13,697 bases of DNA from JADLGF01 sp020849415 (GTDB taxonomy: Bacteria > Chloroflexota > Chloroflexia > Thermomicrobiales > UBA6265), in assembly GCA_033812595.1 (NCBI GenBank), contig JAPXTJ010000091.1, positions 1-13,697 on the forward strand, given 5' to 3'. The position numbers and the translations under genes were made by a program. The notes under the pieces were generated by a model that was given only the letters and a program-made list of their open reading frames with translations, was not told the origin of the DNA and did not search any database. Of this stretch, positions 5,806-12,595 are shown one piece after another (position 1 is the stretch's first letter; every line of letters starts with the position of its first letter).

Positions 5806-7101
5806 CTACGGGCCGATTGTGGCGCGAAACGCGCCGAAGTCCTCGTCCTCATCCGGTTGGCGGCGGCTGGAGGTAACGGACCGAATGCCGACCCCGACGG
5901 CCAGCAGGGCGATCAATACCCAGATCAGGGCGCCGCTGGCGAGCAAGCTGCCCCAGAAACTGTCGGAGCGGCCGTCATCGGTCGCGGCTGCCGCGCGATC
6001 GCCTTCGTAGCCGAGCGATTCCTTCCAGAGGCGATCGAGTTCATCGAGATCGACCCCAAGTGCGCGCAGCGCGGCCTGATCATGGTTGACCCCGTCGCGG
6101 TAGGTGGCGACGAGGTTCGCCAACCCTTCCTGACCCCACGTGTCGCGGATGAAGTTCACGATGCTGAAGCTCTGGGCGTAGCCGAGCGTCGCCTGGTTGC
6201 CGTCGTACGGAAAGCTGGCGTTGAGCGCGCGGACCGAGAAGAGCGCACCTCGATCGGCGGCCTCCTGCACCATGCCGGGGAAGTGGCTGTTGCCGTTCTC
6301 CTGGTAGCCGACGGCGATCCCCTCATCGAGCCAGGTCGGCAGGAGCTTGAAGGGATTTCGGATCGCTTGCGCGACCACCTGGTGCGAGATTTCGTGCGGT
6401 ATCACCCGTCCGACTTCGGTTGTGTCGCCTGTCGGCAGCACGGCCATGATCAGTTTAAGCGACGGGTAGGCGACCCCCACGCTCCACTCCTCGGAGTTCG
6501 GGGCCTTGGTGCCGGAGAAATCGGTGGTGTTGACGTAGGCCCAGATGCGCACCTGTTGATCGAGTTCAGCCCCGAGATCGGTCTGGATGCGATCGACCGC
6601 CTGCTGCGCCGAATCGAGAATCTGCTGCGCGAAGGCGGCGTTACCGTCGTAGGTCGCGACCTGCAACTCCGGTGTCTGAATGACGGTCCAAGCGAAGCGA
6701 TCGTCGAGCCACGGCGCGCGCGCCTGGATCGATTCGGCGCGCAACCCGTTCTCGCCGGTCAGGCGCCACTGGAAGACGAAATCGATCCCGGGCGGGAAGT
6801 AATAGACCTGCAAATCGAGGAAATAGGAGACCGAGCGCGCCATCGGATCGGTGAACGGCACGGTGACGAGCCGGAGCGATTCCTCGCCGTCCGAGGCGTA
6901 AAGCAGCTCCGCCCGGCTGATTGGTTCATCGGTCTCGAATTCGACCGAAAAGGTGATGCCGGCCGGGAAATCGGCCGCGGAGTTGACATTGGTGAACGTC
7001 GCATCGAGCTCCGGCGCCTGGGCCGGTGCAATCATAACGGCGCCCTGCAGCAAGGTGATGCCGAGGATCAGCCCGAGCAGTCCGCGGAGCGCCCGATGCA
7101 T
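5806..7101 (-). CDS. Gluzincin-type metallopeptidase (peptidase MA-like), secreted or membrane-anchored
   Basis: A 431-aa protein with a signal peptide (residues about 1-29, hydrophobic LLGLILGITLLQGAVMIA, possible cleavage after APAQA). The zinc-protease core is PHEISH (HExxH, His236, Glu237, His240), with the third ligand expected in TWLDEGIAVGY (Glu260), a gluzincin arrangement. Before it is a beta-rich region of about 110 residues (FSVEFETDEPISRAELLY) resembling an Ig-like domain. Near the C-terminus a hydrophobic segment (about 387-405) precedes a basic/acidic tail, so the catalytic part probably faces outside with the protein tethered by its C-terminus. The ATG overlaps the prfB stop by one base (TGATG), so translation is probably coupled. 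The substrate is unknown. Confidence 0.9.
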   Translation of the reverse strand: MHRALRGLLGLILGITLLQGAVMIAPAQAPELDATFTNVNSAADFPAGITFSVEFETDEPISRAELLYASDGEESLRLVTVPFTDPMARSVSYFLDLQVYYFPPGIDFVFQWRLTGENGLRAESIQARAPWLDDRFAWTVIQTPELQVATYDGNAAFAQQILDSAQQAVDRIQTDLGAELDQQVRIWAYVNTTDFSGTKAPNSEEWSVGVAYPSLKLIMAVLPTGDTTEVGRVIPHEISHQVVAQAIRNPFKLLPTWLDEGIAVGYQENGNSHFPGMVQEAADRGALFSVRALNASFPYDGNQATLGYAQSFSIVNFIRDTWGQEGLANLVATYRDGVNHDQAALRALGVDLDELDRLWKESLGYEGDRAAAATDDGRSDSFWGSLLASGALIWVLIALLAVGVGIRSVTSSRRQPDEDEDFGAFRATIGP

Positions 7102-8207
7102 CAGGCGGGCTCTTCCACGCCGATTTGATGCTGCAAGTAGCCGTTGATGAAGGGATCGAGATTGCCGTCTAGCACGCCCTGGGCGTCGGGGACGCTGACA
7201 TCGGTGCGATGGTCGGTGACCATGGTGTACGGCTGCAAGACGTAGGAGCGAATCCGGCTGCCGAAGCCGGCGGCTATGCGATCGCCCTTCAGGCGCGAGC
7301 GTTCGTCCGCCTCGGCGCTCAGCTTGAGTTCGAGCAGGCGAGCACGGAGGATTTTGAACGCCGTCTCCTTGTTCTGCATCTGGCTGCGTTCGTTCTGGCA
7401 GGTGACCACGATGCCACTCGGCATGTGGGTCAACCGGATCGCTGATGAGGTCTTGTTGACGTGCTGACCACCAGCGCCCGAAGCCCGGTAGGTGTCGACG
7501 CGAACGTCGTCCGGATTGAGATCGACCTCGGAGTCGCTCTCGATTTCAGGGATCACTTCGACCAGCGAGAAGGCGGTGTGGCGGCGGTGCTGCGAATCGA
7601 AGGGTGAGAGCCGCACCAGCCGGTGCGGTCCCGCTTCAGATTTCAGGTACCCGTAGGCATAGGGACCCGAGATGGAGAGCGAGAGGTCTTTCACCCCCGC
7701 CTCCTCGCCGTCGGTGCGATCGAGAATCTCGACCTTGTACCCCTTCTTGTCGGCCCAGCGGATGTACATCCGCGCCAGCATTTCGGCGAAATCCTGCGCG
7801 TCGATGCCCCCTTCGCCGGAGTGCACGACCAGAATCGCTTCGTTGGCATCGTACGGGCCGCTCATCGCCAATTCGATTTCGAGCGCGTCGAGCTTTTCCT
7901 CGACGCTCTTGCGGTCGCGTTCGATTTCGGCCTGGAGCTCGGCGTCGCCGGCGGCGAGTTCGGTGAGATCGGCCAGATCGTCGATCTGCGTGCCGAGCGA
8001 ACTGAAGGTTTCGACGCGGTTGCGCAACTGGCCGAGGTGGCGCATGACCTTCTGGGCGCGCGTGGCGTCCTCCCAGAAGCCGGGTTCGAGGCTGCGCCGT
8101 TCGAGATCGTCGATTTCGCGCTGATCGTTGGCCACATCGAGCCGCGACCCGATCTGATCGAGTCGCAAGCGCAGGCCGCTCAGGGTTGTTGAAGAAGAAT
8201 CGGACAC
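7101..8207 (-). CDS. prfB: Peptide chain release factor 2
   Basis: RF2 recognises UGA and UAA stop codons and triggers release of the finished protein in the ribosome. With the start at GTG 8207 the product is 368 aa. It shows the stop-codon recognition tripeptide SPF (residues 201-203) and the catalytic GGQ (246-248) in YRASGAGGQHVNKTSSA. These lie within 4 residues of the E. coli RF2 positions (205-207 and 250-252). I prefer GTG 8207 because AGGTGA lies 5 nt upstream. The ATG at 8261 would add 18 residues unlike other RF2s and lacks a well-placed Shine-Dalgarno site. The reading frame is continuous through the place where many bacteria have the autoregulatory +1 frameshift: residues GSRLDVAN align with GYLDYDAK of E. 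coli and no TGA is present. Confidence 0.96.
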   Translation of the reverse strand: MSDSSSTTLSGLRLRLDQIGSRLDVANDQREIDDLERRSLEPGFWEDATRAQKVMRHLGQLRNRVETFSSLGTQIDDLADLTELAAGDAELQAEIERDRKSVEEKLDALEIELAMSGPYDANEAILVVHSGEGGIDAQDFAEMLARMYIRWADKKGYKVEILDRTDGEEAGVKDLSLSISGPYAYGYLKSEAGPHRLVRLSPFDSQHRRHTAFSLVEVIPEIESDSEVDLNPDDVRVDTYRASGAGGQHVNKTSSAIRLTHMPSGIVVTCQNERSQMQNKETAFKILRARLLELKLSAEADERSRLKGDRIAAGFGSRIRSYVLQPYTMVTDHRTDVSVPDAQGVLDGNLDPFINGYLQHQIGVEEPA

Positions 8208-8280
8208 CAATATCACCTGATCTTGAAGGTCGTTGTCGAGTCGAGCCACGAATCGGCCCATAGTCGCGGACGCTTCCCGT

Positions 8281-8286
8281 AGTATA
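8281..8286 (-). promoter_or_regulatory. Putative -10 box (TATACT) for prfB
   Basis: On the minus strand TATACT matches the bacterial -10 consensus at 5 of 6 positions. It predicts a start near 8274 and a leader of about 65 nt before GTG 8207. From the alternative ATG 8261 the leader would be only about 12 nt. The surrounding AT patch also reads TAGTATACG on the plus strand and may serve the divergent MFS gene. No clear -35 hexamer is visible. Confidence 0.42.
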
Positions 8287-8350
8287 CGGGCGAGCGGACG
8301 CGAGGCCCGGTTCTCGCGATACGGCCACGCTTTCGTTGCGGGAGATCAGG

Positions 8351-9556
8351 GTGCTTCGGAACAAGTCACTCATCGTGCTGATGTCGGGGCACTTCTTCAA
8401 CGACATCCTGGTCGGCGTGCTGCCGGTACTCTTCCCATCGTTCAAAAGTGAGTTCGGCCTGAGCAACGCCGAGCTCGGATTGATTGCGCTGGCATACGCG
8501 GTTTCCTCCTCCCTCACGCAACCGCTCTTCGGCTACATCAGCGACATCTTCCGGCGGTGGTGGCTGACGCCGCTGCTCGTGCTCTGGAGTGGCTGCTGGG
8601 TTGGCCTGTACGGATTCGCCAGCAGCTACGCGCAGATTTTTGTAGTGGCGATCCTGGCTGGCCTCGGCTCCGCGGCGTTCCACCCGCTGGGAGCGACGAA
8701 CGCGGTGCGGGTGGTCGGGGAGAAGCGTCGCAACACCTCGATGTCCCTGTACACCGTCGCCGGCTCGACCGGTTTTGCGCTCGGGCCGCTGGTGACGGTG
8801 ATCCTGATTGGCCAGTTTGGGCTGTACGGTACGCTCGGCTTCACCGTGATGTCGGCGGTGGCGGCCGCCTTCATGGTGCCGGAAATGCGCCGGATCAAGG
8901 CGATCGATGATCGCACCGTCGAACGGAGCGCGATCAGCACCGCCGATCAGGGACCGGCGGAGTGGGGCATGCTCACCCGAGTCATCATCTCGGTCATGCT
9001 CCGGTCGATGACGATGATGGCGATCCTCCAGTTCACCCCGGTCTGGTTCGACGAACTCGGCTATTCCTCAACCTTCTACGGCGCGTTGGTGACCGTGATC
9101 ATGTTGATGGCGGCGGCGGGAATCATGGCCGGTGGCTGGTTCGCCGACCGGATCGGCGGCAAGGCGGTGGTGGTGGGGTCGATCGCGATGACGCTGCCGC
9201 TCCTGCTCATCTACACGCAACTCCCCGGCACGAGTTCCTTCGTTTCGGGAGCGGCGTTCGGCCTGACCTCGGACGCCAGCATCGCCATCTCATTGCTGGC
9301 AGCCCAGCGACTGCTGCCGGGCCGAACTGGTCTGGCGAGCAGTACGATTCTTGGCATCGGGTTCGTCAGCGGCGGGTTGGGGGTACCGGTGATCGGTGGC
9401 ATCATCGACTCGGTCGGATATGAAACCGGTTTGGGATTGCTGGTTCTCGTGAACCTGGCGGCGATGCTGCTGGCTTCGACGATTCCGGCCCGGGTGTGGG
9501 GCTTGCGATCGAACCGGGCCGCGACAATCGGCGCCGACCGGACGGTGGAGGCCTGA
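8351..9556 (+). CDS. MFS transporter, fosmidomycin-resistance (Fsr)-like
   Basis: A 401-aa, 12-helix permease. The start MSGHFFNDILVGVLPVLFPSF followed by GLSNAELGLIALAYAVSSSLTQPLFGYISD is typical of the Fsr-like MFS branch, as is GSAAFHPLGATNA (106-117). A second motif-A-like loop, GGWFADRIGGK (261-271), opens the C-terminal half. The family exports drugs or other small molecules, and the substrate here cannot be read from sequence. I chose GTG 8351 because GGGAG lies 6 nt upstream; a TTG at 8336 would add five residues (MREIR) and lacks such a site. It heads a plus-strand operon, with the next gene starting 4 nt after its stop. Confidence 0.92.
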   Translation: MLRNKSLIVLMSGHFFNDILVGVLPVLFPSFKSEFGLSNAELGLIALAYAVSSSLTQPLFGYISDIFRRWWLTPLLVLWSGCWVGLYGFASSYAQIFVVAILAGLGSAAFHPLGATNAVRVVGEKRRNTSMSLYTVAGSTGFALGPLVTVILIGQFGLYGTLGFTVMSAVAAAFMVPEMRRIKAIDDRTVERSAISTADQGPAEWGMLTRVIISVMLRSMTMMAILQFTPVWFDELGYSSTFYGALVTVIMLMAAAGIMAGGWFADRIGGKAVVVGSIAMTLPLLLIYTQLPGTSSFVSGAAFGLTSDASIAISLLAAQRLLPGRTGLASSTILGIGFVSGGLGVPVIGGIIDSVGYETGLGLLVLVNLAAMLLASTIPARVWGLRSNRAATIGADRTVEA

Positions 9557-9560
9557 GACC

Positions 9561-9863
9561 ATGCGCTTCGCCCGGGTGACTGGCCACGTTTTAGCGGACG
9601 AAGACACGCTCATGCTGACCGTCGTGCTCGACGCGATCAATCGCATCGAGACGGTGCGGTCGGAACGGGTGCCGGCGCTTGGTGACGCCGCCCGGCGCGC
9701 CGATCTCGCCTGGCAGGCCGATCAGTACACGCAGGAGACGATCGGCAACGAACTGGCGCTGGCCGGCTGGGAAGTGGTGTCTGAGGAGCCATCCGCCCCG
9801 GCGCCACCCGGCACCGGCGTTTCGCAGGCGTATCTCGTACGCAACATCGGAGGCGGCTCGTGA
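9561..9863 (+). CDS. Small protein of unknown function, 100 aa
   Basis: I do not recognise a family. The protein is soluble by appearance, with no signal peptide or membrane helix. It has an N-terminal beta-like part (FARVTGHVLADEDTLMLTVVLDAI), a central helix rich in Ala, Arg and Gln (AARRADLAWQADQYTQETIGNELALAG) and a proline-rich tail. No cysteines or metal motif. GGAGG lies 9 nt upstream of the ATG. It is tightly packed between the MFS gene (4-nt gap) and the next gene (4-nt GTGA overlap), which supports it being real and cotranscribed. Confidence 0.78.
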   Translation: MRFARVTGHVLADEDTLMLTVVLDAINRIETVRSERVPALGDAARRADLAWQADQYTQETIGNELALAGWEVVSEEPSAPAPPGTGVSQAYLVRNIGGGS

Positions 9864-10564
9864 AACGGCCGTGGATGAGCGCGGGCCTTGTTCTGCTCGT
9901 CTTGCAGCTGGTGTTGGCCGGATCGCTGATCCTGTTCGACCGGCAGGACGCCGCCGCGCTGCCGGCCGCGCCGAACCCCGACGATTGGGACTTGCCGACG
10001 CCCGACATGGGGTTGACCGTGATCACCGGCGTGGAACGGGCCGACGAGGTGGCGCGCACCTGGGATGACGACGCCAGGCTGGCATTCGTCTCGCTCCAGG
10101 TCGATTGGCCGACCTCGCCGCCGCCAGAGACGGTGACCTCGATCCCTCCATTCGGCTGGCTGCGGGTGGTCTACGTGGCGCCGGTTGAGGGTGGGGCGAG
10201 CGATTACGCAGCGTTGAGCCTGCTTTTCGAGCGGGTCAGCGGCGCGCTGATCAGTTCGTCGGTCTCAGCGTGGAGCGCGAGTCTTCCGGACGCTGGGTTG
10301 CTCGACAGCATCACGGTGACGGATGAGACCGCGATCTTCGCCGCCGAGGTCTCGGGCGGAACGGCGTTTCGGGCGGCCTGTCCGGACCAGCGATCGCAGT
10401 CCGCGGTCTCGATGTCGTTGGACGCGGCCACCGGCGAACGTCATTGGAACATTGTCTATCGGGAATCGGGCCGCAATTCGGGTGGGCCGATGCGCGTCAC
10501 GGTCAACGCGGCGACGGGCGAGGTGCATGAGGCCCGCAGCGGAGCCGCGACCTGCGCCGAATAA
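9860..10564 (+). CDS. Anchored extracytoplasmic protein, possibly PepSY-like, 234 aa
   Basis: The N-terminus has KR followed by a long hydrophobic stretch (about residues 7-26) that is a signal anchor or signal peptide, so the remainder is probably outside the membrane. Two segments resemble PepSY-type repeats: ADEVARTWDDDARLAFVSLQVDW (61-83) and, near the end, SMSLDAATGERHWNIVYRES then MRVTVNAATGEVHEARSG (184-228). Similarity to PepSY is my reading and not a domain hit. C174 and C232 could form a disulfide. The GTG start overlaps the preceding stop by 4 bases. It converges on parB with a 4-bp gap and no visible terminator between. Confidence 0.75.
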   Translation: MKRPWMSAGLVLLVLQLVLAGSLILFDRQDAAALPAAPNPDDWDLPTPDMGLTVITGVERADEVARTWDDDARLAFVSLQVDWPTSPPPETVTSIPPFGWLRVVYVAPVEGGASDYAALSLLFERVSGALISSSVSAWSASLPDAGLLDSITVTDETAIFAAEVSGGTAFRAACPDQRSQSAVSMSLDAATGERHWNIVYRESGRNSGGPMRVTVNAATGEVHEARSGAATCAE

Positions 10565-10568
10565 CCGG

Positions 10569-11465
10569 CTACCAGAGTTCCTCGCCGACGATTCGATCGA
10601 CCAGCGCCTGCAACTCCTCATCAGAGTGGAACTGGATCGTGAGACTGCCCGGTTTGCCTGAGGCGGCGCGCTTCAGGGTCACGCGCGCACCGAGCGCGGA
10701 GCGAAACCGGTCTTCGAGCCGAATCGCCTCCAGATCGCGCGGTGCTTCTTTCGTCAGACTTGATGAGGCCGGTCGGGCGAGCCACTGGCGGACCGCTTCC
10801 TCGGTCTGCCGCACCGTGAGACTGCGTTCGACAACCGTTTGCAGCATCGCGACCTGATCAGCGGCGGACGGGAGTCCGAGCAGCGCCCGCGCGTGCCCCT
10901 CGGTGATCTCGCCGGCGGTCAGCGCCGCTTGCACCGCTTCCGGCGCCGCCAGCAGGCGCAACGTGTTGGTGACGCTGACGCGCGACCGGCCGACCCGATC
11001 GGCAACCTCACCCTGCGTCAGCCCGAATTCCTCGATCAGCTGGCGGTAGGCGGCCGCTTCTTCGAGCGGGGAGAGATCGGAGCGAACGACGTTCTCGACG
11101 AGCGCCAGTTCAAGTTGCGCGCGCGGCGAAGCGTCGAGAATGACGATCGGTACCTGGTCGAGGCCGGCCAATTGCGCGGCGCGCCAGCGACGCTCCCCGG
11201 CGATCAGGATGTAGCGATCGGGGCCATCGGCGCGCACGACCAGCGGCTGAATCACGCCGTGTTGACGGATCGATTCAGCCAATGTGGCAAGCCGATCGGG
11301 GTCCATGACGCTGCGAGGCTGGTAGGGATTCGGCACGATGCGGCCGATCGGCGCGACGCTCGCCTCGGACCCGGGGGCTTCGCGCTCGGTCGCCGAGGTC
11401 GGGATCAGCGATCCGAGCCCGCGACCCAATCCGCCTTTGCGGTTTCCCGAAGTTCCTGTGCTCAT
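10569..11465 (-). CDS. parB: ParB/Spo0J-family chromosome partition protein
   Basis: ParB is a CTP-dependent clamp that loads on parS sites and works with ParA in chromosome segregation. The 298-aa protein has the usual N-terminal GGLGRGLGSLIP tail (ParA contact), the nucleotide-binding core with PNPYQPR (45-51), GERRWRA (90-96) and ENVVRSDLSPLEEA (124-137). It also has the helix-turn-helix region GLTQGEVADRVGRSRVSVTNTLRLL (148-172) followed by GEITEGHARALLGL, and a C-terminal dimerisation domain ending at GEELW. The full length is present. parA, often just upstream, is absent: the neighbour is a divergent CPBP gene. The ATG at 11465 is preceded by a weak Shine-Dalgarno-like AACGGGTA. No parS consensus was seen in the window. 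Confidence 0.96.
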   Translation of the reverse strand: MSTGTSGNRKGGLGRGLGSLIPTSATEREAPGSEASVAPIGRIVPNPYQPRSVMDPDRLATLAESIRQHGVIQPLVVRADGPDRYILIAGERRWRAAQLAGLDQVPIVILDASPRAQLELALVENVVRSDLSPLEEAAAYRQLIEEFGLTQGEVADRVGRSRVSVTNTLRLLAAPEAVQAALTAGEITEGHARALLGLPSAADQVAMLQTVVERSLTVRQTEEAVRQWLARPASSSLTKEAPRDLEAIRLEDRFRSALGARVTLKRAASGKPGSLTIQFHSDEELQALVDRIVGEELW

Positions 11466-11501
11466 TACCCGTTCCTGCTCACCAGCCCGAACCGTGCCTG
11501 G

Positions 11502-11507
11502 AGTCTA
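11502..11507 (-). promoter_or_regulatory. Putative -10 box (TAGACT) for parB
   Basis: TAGACT on the minus strand is 36 nt upstream of the parB ATG, predicting a leader of about 30 nt. The identical hexamer precedes fixX. No good -35 hexamer is visible at 16-18 nt spacing. Confidence 0.4.
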
Positions 11508-11536
11508 GCACCGCCCGCAGGTTCGGACCGCCTGCA

Positions 11537-11550
11537 CGTTCCGGGGAACG
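11537..11550. promoter_or_regulatory. Gapped palindrome CGTTCC-GG-GGAACG between divergent promoters
   Basis: A perfect 6-bp inverted repeat with a 2-nt centre, lying between the putative -10 boxes of parB and the CPBP gene. It could be an operator. It lacks the CACGTG-like core of parS. A 14-bp palindrome in GC-rich DNA can arise by chance, so support is modest. Confidence 0.3.
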
Positions 11551-11564
11551 CGGCGGGGTCGTCA

Positions 11565-11578
11565 CGCGCCCGGGCGCG
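11565..11578. promoter_or_regulatory. Perfect 14-bp palindrome CGCGCCCGGGCGCG upstream of the CPBP -10 box
   Basis: The palindrome ends 2 nt before the putative TACACT -10 box, so it occupies the spacer of that promoter. That is a position where a bound regulator would act directly. Its pure GC content makes chance occurrence fairly likely. Confidence 0.3.
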
Positions 11579-11580
11579 GG

Positions 11581-11586
11581 TACACT
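11581..11586 (+). promoter_or_regulatory. Putative -10 box (TACACT) for the CPBP gene
   Basis: TACACT is followed by CTCACG, echoing the TATATT-CTCACG at 3057. It predicts a start near 11593 and a leader of about 60 nt before TTG 11652, or about 20 nt before an alternative GTG at 11613. The -35 region is not recognisable. Confidence 0.38.
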
Positions 11587-11651
11587 CTCACGCAGCAAGA
11601 ATCGGGGCGCGGGTGCGGTTGGCCCGGGCCGATGGCGAAGGACGTCTCCGC

Positions 11652-12572
11652 TTGATCGAAACAGCTGTATTCGCGGTCATCGCGATCGCCGTTACCTGGG
11701 GAATGGCGTACTGGGCCCATCGGGCGCAAACCGATCGCTCCGCCTTCGTCGGGCTCTACCTCGTGCTTGGTTTTCCGGCGGTCCTGATGATCGTGGCGGG
11801 GGCGGCGTTTGCGGTCTCCGGTTCCCGCATTGGCGTGGCGCTGCTGGCGATCGGTCTCGGCCTCGGGCTGCCCCTGATGCCGCAGTTCCGCAAGCAACTG
11901 GCTCGAGTCACACCGCTCGATCCTGGTTCCCGGATCGATATGGTCGGGCTTTCCGTGGTGCTGGCAGTGATGGGCCTGCTGGCGGTGCTGGCTTTCACCA
12001 CGCCGGAACCGGGCGAGGATGTGACGGCGGTCGATCTGGCCGATCTCCTGCTCCAGGTGCTGCTCTTCGTCGGCCTCGCCTTCGTGATGACCGGCACCGG
12101 CATCTACCGGACGTTTCGCCAGGCAGTGCATCGGCTCGGCGTTTGGCGCATCGGACTGAAGGCGATCGGCGTTTCGCTGCTCGCGGTGCTGGCGATGTTG
12201 GTGGTCAGCGCCTCGGCAACCTTGATCACCCGGTGGCTGCAACCCGATCTGGTCGACAAGCTCGAACGGGTCACCGACGAAATGACCGCCAACGTCCAGA
12301 ATCCGCTCGGCGCGATCGCGCTCGGGTTGAGCGCCGGCATCGGCGAGGAGTTGCTGCTGCGCGGCGCGATTCAGCCGCGATTCGGTCTCGTGCTCACCTC
12401 GCTCTTCTTCGCGCTGCTCCACACGCAGTACGGATTGACCTTCGTGCTTGTCGGGCTCTTCGGAGTCGGTATGATTCTCGGCGTGCTGAGAAATCGATAC
12501 GGTACGATGGCGCCAATCATCGCGCACGCCGCTTTCAACACCTTGGTCGTCCTGGCGCAGTCCGCTGCGTAA
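11652..12572 (+). CDS. CPBP-family intramembrane glutamic endopeptidase
   Basis: A polytopic membrane protein of about 306 aa with the three motifs of the CPBP (Rce1/CAAX-protease-like, Abi) family: EELLLR (residues 232-237, catalytic Glu pair and Arg), FFALLHTQYG (His257) and AHAAFN (His292, Asn296). About eight hydrophobic segments are visible. Bacterial members process or modify membrane proteins or peptides; the substrate here is unknown. The frame is open far upstream across parB, but that part is a shadow. I chose TTG 11652 because AAGGA lies 9 nt upstream and the first helix follows directly (IETAVFAVIAIAVTWG). GTG 11613 is the alternative, adding 13 mostly charged residues. The next gene starts 23 nt after the stop, so the two are probably cotranscribed. 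Confidence 0.88.
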   Translation: MIETAVFAVIAIAVTWGMAYWAHRAQTDRSAFVGLYLVLGFPAVLMIVAGAAFAVSGSRIGVALLAIGLGLGLPLMPQFRKQLARVTPLDPGSRIDMVGLSVVLAVMGLLAVLAFTTPEPGEDVTAVDLADLLLQVLLFVGLAFVMTGTGIYRTFRQAVHRLGVWRIGLKAIGVSLLAVLAMLVVSASATLITRWLQPDLVDKLERVTDEMTANVQNPLGAIALGLSAGIGEELLLRGAIQPRFGLVLTSLFFALLHTQYGLTFVLVGLFGVGMILGVLRNRYGTMAPIIAHAAFNTLVVLAQSAA

Positions 12573-12595
12573 TCTGAATGTCTCGGGAGCAGCCC

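Noticed and set aside
5785..7128. Plus-strand 447-codon open frame opposite the metallopeptidase gene
   Set aside because: Antisense shadow: the minus strand has a signal peptide, HExxH and coupling to prfB, while this frame has no recognisable domain.
11537..11550. Possible parS site near parB
   Set aside because: The palindrome lacks the CACGTG centre and flanking A/T bases of known chromosomal parS, so only an operator-like site is suggested.
10839..11651. Upstream extension of the CPBP open frame
   Set aside because: It runs antisense through parB and the intergenic region. Protein-like membrane helices begin only after 11652, where a Shine-Dalgarno site is found.
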